Origin: Rhodopseudomonas palustris
Lineage (GTDB): Bacteria > Pseudomonadota > Alphaproteobacteria > Rhizobiales > Xanthobacteraceae
Length of the DNA stretch: 64,000 nucleotides
Assembly (NCBI RefSeq): GCF_003591005.1
Contig: NZ_QYYD01000001.1
Span: forward strand, 186,001 to 250,000
Reading direction: 5' to 3'
Shown here piece by piece: positions 46,854 to 55,274 of the stretch. Every line of letters starts with the position of its first letter. Within the stretch, counting starts at the first letter, position 1. Below the pieces are notes generated by a model that worked only from the letters and a program-made list of their open reading frames with translations, was not told the origin of the DNA and made no database searches. The translations under genes and the position numbers were made by a program.

Positions 46854-46958
46854 GTTGCTCCGTCCTCCACCTCATCCGAAGATGCGCGTGCAATTATCCC
46901 GCGCGCGCGGTCCGGACAACCGACGGACGATCGCAGCTGCTGTGCGGAATGGGCCGGG

Positions 46959-47234
46959 CTAATCGTGGCGCGGCAGGCCGAGACGATAGACGCCGCGGAA
47001 GTCGGTGGGGTCGGCCGGCTTGCCCTTGCGATAGATCACCAGCCGGCCGGCCATCGCCAGTTCGACGGCGGCGCGGCGGATCGGCATCAGGAGGCCGTGC
47101 CAGTCGCCCTCGGGCGCGATCGCGTGTGCGATCTCAGGCGCGCTCAGCGTGCCGGAGCCGGCTTTGGTCAGAACCGAGAGGAGGGCGTCCTGCAGCGATG
47201 CAGGCGTGCTGGCAAGCGAATCCGAAGTGTTCAT
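46959..47234 (-). CDS. DUF3253-like small protein
   Basis: A 91-residue protein with a winged-helix-like pattern: helices in LQDALLSVLTKAG and SAPEIAHAIAP, then WHGLLMPIRRAAVELAMAGRLVIYRKGKPADP and a final GVYRL strand. This matches the short DUF3253 family, whose function is unknown. The ATG at 47234 was chosen because upstream residues are unconserved. It is divergent from the glutathione transferase gene. Confidence 0.65.
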   Translation of the reverse strand: MNTSDSLASTPASLQDALLSVLTKAGSGTLSAPEIAHAIAPEGDWHGLLMPIRRAAVELAMAGRLVIYRKGKPADPTDFRGVYRLGLPRHD

Positions 47235-47350
47235 TGCCCACACCTGCCGCATTGCGTCGCGCATCGCAACCGCCACCAATTGACAGCGCGCCCGGCGGCA
47301 CGATTGAGTAGTGCCGAAGCCACAATGAATCGGCTGGTTGGAGTGCATCG

Positions 47351-48007
47351 ATGGCTCGCACGCTGGTGATCGGCAATAAGAACTACTCGTCCTGGTCGAT
47401 GCGGCCGTGGATCGCCCTGCGGGCGACCGGCATCAGCTTCGATGAAGTGCTGATCCCGCTGTACACGGGCGATGCCGACAAGCGCCGCATTCTCGCTTTC
47501 ACCGAGGCCGGCAAGGTGCCGGTGCTGGTCGATGGCGATGTGACGATCTGGGATTCGCTGGCGATCATCGAGTACGCCGCCGAGCGGTTTCCGAAGGCGC
47601 AGCTGTGGCCCGACGACGTCGCCGCACGCGCCCACGCACGGTCGGTGTCGGCCGAGATGCATTCTGGCTTCGCGGCGCTGCGCAGCGAGTGCGGCATGAA
47701 CATCCATCGCCCGGTCGGGCCGAAGCCGCTGTCGGACGCTGCGAAGGCCGACATCGCTCGAATTCAGCAGATCTGGACCGAGTGTCGCCAGCGATACGGC
47801 CGCGGCGGGCCGTATCTGTTCGGCGCCTTCAGTGCTGCAGATGCCATGTTCGCGCCCGTGGTGCACCGGTTCCGAAATTATGCGATCGAGTTGGACTCGA
47901 TCGCCGAAGGCTACATGGCGGTGATGCAGGCGCTGCCTGCCTTCCACGAATGGACCGAAGCGGCGCTCGCCGAGACGCTGCTGATTGCGCGGTTCGAAAC
48001 AGAATAA
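47351..48007 (+). CDS. Glutathione S-transferase family protein
   Basis: A 218-residue cytosolic protein. The N-terminal thioredoxin-like domain (1-85) starts TLVIGNKNYSSWSMRPW, with Ser in the glutathione-activating position, and has GKVPVLVDGD and DSLAIIEYAAE; the C-terminal half is helical. The overall pattern is close to the YfcF-type transferases. Substrate unknown. Confidence 0.88.
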   Translation: MARTLVIGNKNYSSWSMRPWIALRATGISFDEVLIPLYTGDADKRRILAFTEAGKVPVLVDGDVTIWDSLAIIEYAAERFPKAQLWPDDVAARAHARSVSAEMHSGFAALRSECGMNIHRPVGPKPLSDAAKADIARIQQIWTECRQRYGRGGPYLFGAFSAADAMFAPVVHRFRNYAIELDSIAEGYMAVMQALPAFHEWTEAALAETLLIARFETE

Positions 48008-48217
48008 TTCCGGTTCCGCAGGCTTCGGCGGGAACCCCCGGGAATCGCGGCGCTTTTCGGCCTATCTGGCTGAAAAATCTGCAAATTCGGGTCGCTGCTA
48101 TGTGCCTCGCTCACTGGCGGCGAGGGCTGCGACATGCTATACGCGCCGCGGGGTTTCAGCCGGTTGTTCTGGGGACTTTCTGCAGCCGGCGTTCTCGTGG
48201 CGCATGGAGTTAGAGCG

Positions 48218-48409
48218 TTGAAGCACAAGTTCGTGGTGGGTGAGAACGTTTATTTTACCGCCAGCAATGTTGCCCGTCCCGCAGCGGATGGAATCTACGA
48301 AGTCATCCGGCTGCTGCCGACCGATGGCGCCGATTGCCAGTATCGCATCAAAAGCACTTCCGAAGCCTTCGAGCGCGTCGCCAAGGAAAGCCAGCTCACC
48401 GTCTGCTGA
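48218..48409 (+). CDS. Small conserved-looking protein, TTG start
   Basis: A 63-residue basic protein starting KHKFVVGENVYFTASN, with a compact beta-rich pattern and the segment GADCQYRIKS. The TTG at 48218 has GGAG 10-11 bases upstream, and the preceding codons do not look coding. Short proteins of this kind are common in the Bradyrhizobium group; I do not know a function. Confidence 0.55.
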   Translation: MKHKFVVGENVYFTASNVARPAADGIYEVIRLLPTDGADCQYRIKSTSEAFERVAKESQLTVC

Positions 48410-48571
48410 GCTGCTCGGCAGTCGGTGACGCCGAGCTCGTCCGAGCATGGCTCCAAGGACCGCGAAACTGGTGCCGCGGTGTTGGTGCCGCAACCTTGCC
48501 CTGTACCTGCGCGCATTTTCGTCGCAAATCCGTGTTGATTTGAGCCGGGTACGCGGAAGGGGACAACGCGC

Positions 48572-49567
48572 ATGGATTGGGCTTCGACGTCGACCGCGGC
48601 CGACCGCATTCTGCATTCGCCGAACCCGCTGATCTTGGCCGCGCTTGGCGCAGCGGCGGTGCTGGTGCTGATCCTGCTCGTCGCGCTGCTGCGCGCCGAC
48701 CGTTCGGTCGCCAACGGCGTGCTCGGTATCATCACGCTGCTCGCGGTGGGCGTCGCCGGCTCTGCCGCATGGCGCCTGTTCGGTGAGGGCACCAGCCCTG
48801 CGATGCGGAGCACCGACGCCAGCCGCTCGATCAGCGCGATGCCGGCGCTCGCCTGCGTCGACGATCTTGCCGGTGACGCCGTTCAGGCGGCGTGCGAACG
48901 CACACTGTTCGGTACGCCGGAAACGATTGCCGCGGCGGTGTCCTACGCGTCGACCCGGCTGGCTCGGTTGACCGCGCTCGGCGACGTCGCCGCCGCCGAC
49001 AAGCGGATGGCGCCCGAAATCGACCGCCTTCGCCGCTCGATCGAGCGCGACCGCTACGGCCTGATCGCCTATGTGCTGGCCGCGCAGGAGCGCTGTACGC
49101 CCGAGGATTGCGCGGCGTTTCGATCGCTGACCGATCACAGCCGCATCGCCGCCAACATGAACGAGCACGTCTACGAGATGTCGGTGACCCGCGCTTCGGC
49201 ATCGTGGCAGGGCGCGACCGGCGGAGCCCTGGCCGCTGCATCGGCGACGGCTGCGCCAGCCGCCCCGGAGGCGCCGACCGGCAAGCCGGTGAACATCGAT
49301 TTCGCCACCTCGTCGTCGATCCCGCCGATTTCCATCATGACCGAACCATCGCCGCCAGCGCCCAAGCCGCCGGCCGCGGCTGCGCCGCCTGCGACGGCGG
49401 GGCAGGCGGCGAAGCGGCCGCCGGCCGCCGCCAATGCGCAGGCCCAGGCCCCTGCGCATACCGGCGGTCACCCCCCTGCGCCGGTCAAGCGTGCGCCTCC
49501 GCCGAAACCGAAGCCAGCCTCTGCGCCGGTGCAGCTTGCGCCGGCTGGGGCAAATTCGGATAACTGA
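48572..49567 (+). CDS. Membrane protein with Pro/Ala-rich tail, unknown function
   Basis: A 331-residue protein with two hydrophobic segments at about 20-40 and 48-68, then a mostly helical domain (about 80-205) that contains four Cys (LACVDDL, QAACERT, ERCTPEDC), and a long disordered tail rich in Ala and Pro (about 215-331). The Cys pattern suggests an exported domain with disulfides, giving an inner-membrane protein with a periplasmic part. Not recognised beyond that. The DUF1489 gene follows after 36 bases, so they may be co-transcribed. Confidence 0.65.
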   Translation: MDWASTSTAADRILHSPNPLILAALGAAAVLVLILLVALLRADRSVANGVLGIITLLAVGVAGSAAWRLFGEGTSPAMRSTDASRSISAMPALACVDDLAGDAVQAACERTLFGTPETIAAAVSYASTRLARLTALGDVAAADKRMAPEIDRLRRSIERDRYGLIAYVLAAQERCTPEDCAAFRSLTDHSRIAANMNEHVYEMSVTRASASWQGATGGALAAASATAAPAAPEAPTGKPVNIDFATSSSIPPISIMTEPSPPAPKPPAAAAPPATAGQAAKRPPAAANAQAQAPAHTGGHPPAPVKRAPPPKPKPASAPVQLAPAGANSDN

Positions 49568-49603
49568 TCGCAGCTCCTCCCTGCCTCAGGACGTTCCGAA
49601 ACC

Positions 49604-50041
49604 ATGGCGCTGCATATGATCAAGCTGGCGGTCGGCTGCGACTCCGTGAAGGAGTTGACCAGCCGGGTCGCCGAGCGCGCCCGGCTGGCGAAGGCTCAGG
49701 GCCTGCCGCGCCAACATTTTCACATTACCCGCATGGTGCCCAAGCGCGACGCCGAACTGCTCGACGGCGGCTCGCTTTATTGGGTGATCCGCGGCGAGAT
49801 CGCTGCCCGCACAAGGCTGATCGGCATCGAGCCGTTCCGCGATGGCGAGGGCGTCGGCCGCTGCCGGCTGATCATGGAGCCGAAAGTGTATCCGGTGAGC
49901 CCGCGACCGATGCGGCCGTTCCAGGGCTGGCGCTATCTCACCGCCGCCGACGCACCGCCCGACCTCGGCAAAGCCGCCGAAAGCATCGCGGCAATGCCCG
50001 AGCCGATGCGGCGGGAGCTGCGGGAGTTGGGGCTGCTGTAG
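49604..50041 (+). CDS. DUF1489 family protein
   Basis: A 145-residue cytosolic protein typical of alphaproteobacteria, with the markers LHMIKLAVGCDSV, TRMVPKR, GGSLYWVIRG and the RPFQGWRYL segment. Function is unknown. It is preceded by the membrane protein gene and converges on panC across a large palindrome. Confidence 0.82.
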   Translation: MALHMIKLAVGCDSVKELTSRVAERARLAKAQGLPRQHFHITRMVPKRDAELLDGGSLYWVIRGEIAARTRLIGIEPFRDGEGVGRCRLIMEPKVYPVSPRPMRPFQGWRYLTAADAPPDLGKAAESIAAMPEPMRRELRELGLL

Positions 50042-50095
50042 CCTAGAGCGCTTCATCGATTGATCGAAGCGACGCCGCCGCTCCAAGTGTGGAGT

Positions 50096-50206
50096 CGTCA
50101 TCCTGAGGTGCGCGCGCAGCGCGCCTCGAAGGATGCGGCCAACGTGCTCGCGGCGCATCCTTCGAGGCTCACTGGGCCGGCGGCCCAGTGAGCACCTCAG
50201 GATGAC
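50096..50206. repeat. Intergenic cruciform-type palindrome, family B
   Basis: The outer arms GTCATCCTGAGGTGC and GCACCTCAGGATGAC are perfect reverse complements. Inside them are GCCTCGAAGGATG / CATCCTTCGAGGC and local hairpins (GCGCGCAGCGCGC; CACTGGGCCGGCGGCCCAGTG), so the whole 111 bases can fold into a cloverleaf-like structure. It lies between converging genes DUF1489 and panC and could act as a terminator. Confidence 0.75.
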
Positions 50207-50235
50207 GGCGGTAATTTCATCAAATGCAGAACAGC

Positions 50236-51087
50236 TCACACCGCGATGTTGTCGATCAGTCTTGTCGTGCCGATCTTCGCCGCGACGAGGAGGCGGATCG
50301 GGCCGTCTTTGGCCGAGCGCACCGGGGCCAGCGTTTCGGCGTGGCGGGCTTCGAGGTAGTCGAGCGCGAAGCCGGCGCTGGTGATCATCTCGCTGCCGAC
50401 CTTGAGCGAGGCATCGGCGGTCTTGCCGGCCTTCAGCAGCTTGGCCACAGCCTTCATGGCACGATACAGCGTGGGAGCGATCTGGCGCTGCTCGGGGGTG
50501 AGGTAGACATTACGCGACGACATCGCGAGGCCGTCGCGCTCGCGCACCGTCGGGGCGCCGATCACCTTGACGCCGGTATCGAGGTCGGCGGCCATCCGCG
50601 TCACGACGCGGAGCTGCTGATAATCCTTGGAGCCGAAGATCGCGAAATCCGGTCGCACCTGGATGAACAGCTTGCCGACCACGGTGGCGACGCCGCCGAA
50701 GAAATGCGGACGGAAGCGGTCCTCGAGGCCGGCGACGGCCGGACCATCGACGCCGATGTGGCTGGCATAACCTTCCGGGTACATCGCCTTGACGTCCGGA
50801 TTCCAGATCAGATCGACCTCCTCGGCGGCGAGCTTGGCGGCGTCGGCCTTCCAGGTCCGCGGATAGGAGCCGAAGTCCTCGTTCGGCGCGAACTGCGTGG
50901 GGTTGACGAACACCGACACCACCACCTTGTCGGCACGGCGCTTGGCGAGGCGCACCAGCGAGACGTGGCCATCGTGTAGCGCCCCCATGGTCGGCACCAG
51001 CGCCACCGAGGCGTTGCGGCGCCGGAGTTCGCCGAGCGCGCGGCGGAGAGCGGGGAGGGTGCGGGCGACGATCGGCGGACGGGACAT
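50236..51087 (-). CDS. panC: Pantothenate synthetase
   Basis: Joins pantoate and beta-alanine with ATP to make pantothenate. The 283 residues show the nucleotidyltransferase motif [34 protein letters not shown], the FFGGVATVV segment, FGSKDYQQL and MSSRNVYL. The ATG at 51087 was chosen over one four codons upstream by family length. PanB is not adjacent. Confidence 0.96.
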   Translation of the reverse strand: MSRPPIVARTLPALRRALGELRRRNASVALVPTMGALHDGHVSLVRLAKRRADKVVVSVFVNPTQFAPNEDFGSYPRTWKADAAKLAAEEVDLIWNPDVKAMYPEGYASHIGVDGPAVAGLEDRFRPHFFGGVATVVGKLFIQVRPDFAIFGSKDYQQLRVVTRMAADLDTGVKVIGAPTVRERDGLAMSSRNVYLTPEQRQIAPTLYRAMKAVAKLLKAGKTADASLKVGSEMITSAGFALDYLEARHAETLAPVRSAKDGPIRLLVAAKIGTTRLIDNIAV

Positions 51088-51288
51088 GACAACTCGCAAG
51101 CGATAACAGGACGACGGCCGGCGCCGTCAGGACTTCGATCTTATCAAACGATGCGATGTCCCGCCAAGCCGAAGCCGCATGTCGGCCAGCGGCGCACAGG
51201 GTTAGGATTCATGATGAAGCGCGAACGGGATTGATCCGCCAGCACGTCTACGCAATTTGCTTGACCGGCGCGGTCTGCCGCTTCGAAG

Positions 51289-52233
51289 ATGTCCGCAAAA
51301 GGAAAAGCGATGCTGGTTCAGGCGACCCAGGCACACACAGGCTCGGCGCACGTGATCGTCCTCGGCAACGAGAAGGGCGGTTCGGGCAAGTCGACGCTGG
51401 CGCTGCACATCGCGGTCGCGCTACTGAAGGCCGGCCAGCGCGTCGCCAGCATCGACCTTGATTGCCGGCAGCAGAGCTTCACCCGCACCATCGCCAATCG
51501 CCGCGCCTGGGCGCGCCATACCGGCGCCGATCTCGAATTGCCGCGGCATTGCTGTATCAGGCTCGGCGAGACCATGCAGGTGGCCGACAACGAGCAGACC
51601 GAGTTCGATCAGTTCGCCGAGGCGGTCGCGGCTGTCGAGCAATCCCACGACTTCCTGGTGATCGATACGCCCGGCTCGGACAGTTACCTGATGCGGCTGG
51701 CGCATTCGATGGCCGACACGCTGGTGACGCCGATCAACGACAGCTTCCTGGACTTCGACGTGCTCGGCCACCTCGACCCGGCGACGCTGGCGGTGACCGG
51801 TGCGAGCCACTACGCCACGATGGTGCAGGACGCGCGGCGCAAGCGGCGCCAGCTCGACGGCGTCGACACCGACTGGATCGTCGTACGCAACCGGCTGTCG
51901 ACGGTGGCAGCGCGCAACACTCAGTTCGTTGCCGCCAGCCTGAAAGACCTCGCGCGGCAGATCGGCTTCCGGCCGCTCGACGGATTTGCCGAGCGTTCGG
52001 TGTATCGCGAATTTTTCCCGCGCGGGCTGACGGCGCTCGATGATCTGACCAAAGCAACGCTCGGCACTCGTCCCAGCATGGGCCACGTCACCGCGCGCGA
52101 GGAAGTCAGCGCGCTGCTGCGACAATTGAAGCTGCCGCTCGATGAGCGCGGCCGCCGGCGGGCGGCCAATCGCGCCGAATGGTTCGCGCAGGTCGAGAAG
52201 CCCCTCGAACTACACGACATCGTCGGCGCATAA
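51289..52233 (+). CDS. mipZ: ParA-family division-plane ATPase, MipZ-like
   Basis: Positions the FtsZ ring by forming a gradient from chromosome poles in alphaproteobacteria. The 314 residues include the deviant Walker A NEKGGSGKST at about 27-36, VASIDLDCRQQSFTRTIANR, LVIDTPGSDS and the FDVLGHLDPATL region, all close to Caulobacter MipZ. An internal Met at residue 8 could also serve as start. It lies on its own promoter, divergent from panC. Confidence 0.92.
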   Translation: MSAKGKAMLVQATQAHTGSAHVIVLGNEKGGSGKSTLALHIAVALLKAGQRVASIDLDCRQQSFTRTIANRRAWARHTGADLELPRHCCIRLGETMQVADNEQTEFDQFAEAVAAVEQSHDFLVIDTPGSDSYLMRLAHSMADTLVTPINDSFLDFDVLGHLDPATLAVTGASHYATMVQDARRKRRQLDGVDTDWIVVRNRLSTVAARNTQFVAASLKDLARQIGFRPLDGFAERSVYREFFPRGLTALDDLTKATLGTRPSMGHVTAREEVSALLRQLKLPLDERGRRRAANRAEWFAQVEKPLELHDIVGA

Positions 52234-52385
52234 CGCACGTTCGCTTATTGCTGGCTGTTATCTCGTGCTTTGGTAGCAATCGTGCGGCCGTAGGGGAGAG
52301 GGCGATTCTGCGTGTCGGCTGTGCAGGGTGAGTAGATTCTCACCAATAGCGGTGCGAGAGGGCAAATATCCCTCGCTGTCGCCGT

Positions 52386-52403
52386 GTTGTGCAGTTGCAC
52401 AAC
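52386..52403. promoter_or_regulatory. Candidate operator palindrome upstream of an alpha/beta hydrolase gene
   Basis: A perfect inverted repeat GTTGTGCA-GT-TGCACAAC, 118 bases before the hydrolase start, followed by a more AT-rich stretch. Size and symmetry suit a dimeric regulator, but no regulator gene is nearby and no promoter boxes are certain. Confidence 0.35.
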
Positions 52404-52520
52404 TCGGCAGCGCGTTTTTCCTAATGTTTGATCTTCCTGTCATATAGCGGTGATTTATAGTCGCTGTATCGGCCTCCGAGACCCCGGGCATGGGGAATCG
52501 CGCCGACACAGGATGGACCA

Positions 52521-53348
52521 ATGACGCGCGGAATTATCGTTCTGCTCGCGCTGTGCCTCGTCTCGGCCGCAGCGTATTTCACCGCTTCGAAGTGGGCGAT
52601 CCGTCATCAGACGTTGACCTTCTACGACACGGTTCGAAATCGCCCGGTCGCGATCGATATCGCCGTCCGCCGCGACAAGGAACTGCAGGCCGACGCCGGC
52701 CTTGCCGAGCTGCCGGTCGCGATCCTCAATCACGGCAACACGGTCCGTTACACCGAGTACTCGTTCCTCGCCAATCTGTTCGCCGCCCGCGGCTACATGG
52801 CGGTGAGCATCCAGCACGATCTCGACTCCGACGCACCGCTGGTGACCAAGGTCGGCGAGCTCTATGTCGGCCGGCTGCCGGTGTACGAGCGCGGCATCGC
52901 CAACATCGAATTTGCCGTCAAGCAGCTCGAGAAGCTGCAGCCGAACGCCGATTACGACCACCTGACGATGGTCGGGCATTCCAACGGCGGCGACATCTCG
53001 ATGTACTACGCCAAGCTGCATCCGGACCGGATCCGCAAGGTGGTGACGCTCGACAATCTGCGGGTCCCGTTCATGATCGACGGCAAATTCCGCATCCTGT
53101 CGTTCCGCTCCAAGGATCCGGTGTTCAAGCCCGATCCGGGCGTCGTGCCGGATCAGTCGATCTGCGATCAGGCCGGCATCACCGTGGTCAACACCGGCTT
53201 TCAGCACACCGATATGAGCGACCGCGGCCCCGACGACGTCAAAAATTCGATCAGCAGCGCGCTCGACAAGTTCCTCGAGACCGAGGCCGGGCGGCCAGTG
53301 CCGGCCCGGGTCCGGCAGACCCCCGGCGCGATGGCGCAAGTGCGCTGA
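52521..53348 (+). CDS. Membrane-anchored or secreted alpha/beta hydrolase
   Basis: A 275-residue protein with an N-terminal signal or anchor helix (about 3-24) and an alpha/beta-hydrolase core. The nucleophile elbow is GHSNGG (Ser about 154), the oxyanion region is around LNHGNTVRYTEYS, and the catalytic His may be in GFQHTDMS. GHSNGG resembles the platelet-activating-factor acetylhydrolase/dienelactone-like group. Substrate unknown. It is the first of three same-strand genes with the VWA and J-domain genes. Confidence 0.75.
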   Translation: MTRGIIVLLALCLVSAAAYFTASKWAIRHQTLTFYDTVRNRPVAIDIAVRRDKELQADAGLAELPVAILNHGNTVRYTEYSFLANLFAARGYMAVSIQHDLDSDAPLVTKVGELYVGRLPVYERGIANIEFAVKQLEKLQPNADYDHLTMVGHSNGGDISMYYAKLHPDRIRKVVTLDNLRVPFMIDGKFRILSFRSKDPVFKPDPGVVPDQSICDQAGITVVNTGFQHTDMSDRGPDDVKNSISSALDKFLETEAGRPVPARVRQTPGAMAQVR

Positions 53349-53446
53349 GCCGCGGCACGTTCGCCGCCACCAGCGGCCGCAGCCCGTCGGCATTGACCCG
53401 CCGGCGGCCGAGCGCCACATAAGCCGCGTCCACGACGCGAGCTTCG

Positions 53447-54184
53447 ATGCCCCGACAGCCGACCAGACCCGCCCAGCACACTCCCACCGCAGCCACTGAT
53501 ACGTCGCTGCGGCCGAGCAGCACCTCGGACGAAATCGCGGCGTTTGTCGCCAAGGCGCGCGCGATGGCGCCGGGCACGGCGAGGCGCGGCCGACTGCTGT
53601 TTGCGCTCGACGCCACGATGAGCCGCCAGCCGACCTGGGACATGGCTTGCGCGCTGCAGGCCGACATGTTCCGCGAGGCGGCGGCGATCGGCAGCCTCGA
53701 TATCCGCCTGGTGTATTATCGCGGCATCAACGAGTGCCGCGCCTCGGGCTGGATCTCGTCGAGCGACGAATTGGCGCGGCTGATGGGCAGGATCGACTGC
53801 CGCGGCGGCCACACCCAGATCGGCCGCGTGCTGTCGGATGCGCGCAAGGAAGCGGTGGCCTCGGGAGTACGCGCCATCGTGTTCGTCGGCGACGCGATGG
53901 AGGAATCGGTCGACCAGCTGTGCGCCAAAGCCGGCGAGCTCGGCATGCTCAAGGTGCCGGTCTTCATCTTTCAGGAGGGGGCCGATCCGGTTGCCGAAAG
54001 CGCCTTCCGCGAGATCGCGCGGCTGACCGGCGGCGCGTGGTGCCGGTTCGATCCCGGCGCCGCAGGGCAGCTCCGCGAACTGCTGCGGGCGGCGGCGGCC
54101 TATGCGGCGGGTGGCCGCGAGGCACTGCTGCGGCTCGCCCAGCACGGCGGCAGCGCATCGCTGCTGCTCGGCCAGATGAAATAG
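53447..54184 (+). CDS. VWA-domain-like protein
   Basis: A 245-residue cytosolic protein. From about residue 48 it shows a von Willebrand A-type fold: LLFALDATMSRQPTWD contains the metal-site pattern DxTxS at the end of the first strand, followed by LDIRLVYYRG, GGHTQIGRVLSDA (the TQ with the second metal contact) and RAIVFVGDAMEES. The N-terminal 35 residues are polar and unstructured. The next gene, 52 bases downstream, encodes a J-domain membrane protein; the pair looks co-transcribed. The role is unknown; a chaperone-linked client or scaffold role is inference. Confidence 0.72.
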   Translation: MPRQPTRPAQHTPTAATDTSLRPSSTSDEIAAFVAKARAMAPGTARRGRLLFALDATMSRQPTWDMACALQADMFREAAAIGSLDIRLVYYRGINECRASGWISSSDELARLMGRIDCRGGHTQIGRVLSDARKEAVASGVRAIVFVGDAMEESVDQLCAKAGELGMLKVPVFIFQEGADPVAESAFREIARLTGGAWCRFDPGAAGQLRELLRAAAAYAAGGREALLRLAQHGGSASLLLGQMK

Positions 54185-54236
54185 CCGCAGCATTCCCAGC
54201 GGTGCATTTCGGCTGCCGGCTGACTATATTGGGCTC

Positions 54237-54959
54237 ATGCCTACGCTGATCATCGGCGTCATCGCCGTATTCGTTCTTTACACCCTGTTGCAGATGTTTC
54301 GCTCGGCGAGCCCGGCGGTTCTCGCGCGGGCGCTCAAGGTCTCGGGCGGCATCGTGACGCTGGCGACCGCGCTGTTCATGGGCGTGCGAGGTCAGCTCGC
54401 GGTGGCGATCCCGCTCGGTCTGTTCGGGGCGGGGCTGCTGGGGTGGGACCCGATGAGCAGGGCCGGGTTCGGCAATCTCGGTGGAATGTTCGGCGGACGG
54501 CGCTCACCCGGACAGTCGTCGCAGGTCCGCTCCGCCAATCTCGAAATGACGCTGGACCACGAGAGCGGCGCCATGGCCGGCCGCATTCTGACGGGCCCGC
54601 ATGCCGGCCGATCGCTCGACGAGTTCGATCTGGCCGAACTCGCCGCGATGATGACCGGCTTCGATGCAGAGAGCTGCTCGCTACTTGAAAGTTATCTGGA
54701 CCGCCGGTTTCCCGCCTGGCGTCAGAACGCGCAGGGAGGTGCGGCAGGGCGGCAGAACAGCCAATCGTCTGGCGGCAAAATGACGACCGAGGAAGCCTAT
54801 CAGATCCTTGGCCTGAAGCCGGGCGCGGGGCCGGACGACATCAGGCGTGCTCATCGCACCCTGATGAAGAAACTCCATCCCGACCAAGGGGGGTCGACGT
54901 TCCTTGCCGCCCGTGTAAACGCGGCCAAGGATACCTTGCTTCGCACGCATCGCAGCTAA
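54237..54959 (+). CDS. Membrane protein with C-terminal J domain
   Basis: A 240-residue DnaJ-like co-chaperone. The N-terminus has two or three hydrophobic segments (about 1-20, 33-48, 53-70), then a polar middle, then a compact J domain (about 180-240) starting MTTEEAYQILGLKPG, with the HPD tripeptide at about 214-216 in KLHPDQGGS. The HPD loop indicates stimulation of a DnaK-type ATPase at the membrane. The topology, membrane segment first and J domain last, is like mitochondrial Tim14/Pam18. It follows the VWA gene and precedes a terminator. Confidence 0.82.
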   Translation: MPTLIIGVIAVFVLYTLLQMFRSASPAVLARALKVSGGIVTLATALFMGVRGQLAVAIPLGLFGAGLLGWDPMSRAGFGNLGGMFGGRRSPGQSSQVRSANLEMTLDHESGAMAGRILTGPHAGRSLDEFDLAELAAMMTGFDAESCSLLESYLDRRFPAWRQNAQGGAAGRQNSQSSGGKMTTEEAYQILGLKPGAGPDDIRRAHRTLMKKLHPDQGGSTFLAARVNAAKDTLLRTHRS

Positions 54960-55115
54960 CTCCAGCAACGCAACTCAACGCCAGACTGCGAGGGCTATTC
55001 TGTTCTCTGATTGACACCTGGTGCCCGCCGTTTCGGCGTGGCCGTTGATGCTGTTTTTATCGCGCAATGATTGATGAGTGGTTTCAGGAAGACTCCTCGC
55101 CACTTCACAAATGAA

Positions 55116-55146
55116 AACGCGGCCGGGAAGCCCGACCGCGTTCTTT
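55116..55146. terminator. Bidirectional hairpin terminator
   Basis: Stem AACGCGGCCGGG, loop AAG, CCCGACCGCGTT with one mismatch, followed by TTCTTTG on the plus strand and GTTTTC on the minus strand. It lies between the J-domain gene and the converging carboxypeptidase gene. Confidence 0.7.
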
Positions 55147-55169
55147 GTAAATTAGAAGCCCATCCCCGA

Positions 55170-55246
55170 CATTGCGAGGAGCGAAGCGACGACGCAATCC
55201 AGAATCGCATGCTGGGATTTGGATTGCTTCGCTTCGCTCGCAATGA
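55170..55246. repeat. Dispersed intergenic palindrome, family C (CATTGCGAGGAGCGAAGCG type)
   Basis: Arms CATTGCGAGGAGCGAAGCGA...GCAATCCAG and GGATTGCTTCGCTTCGCTCGCAATG face each other around a short centre. A second copy lies at 62407-62489. Located between a terminator and the 3' end of the carboxypeptidase gene. Confidence 0.75.
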
Positions 55247-55274
55247 TGGTGAGAGTCAGTGCTGTGTGGCCAAG

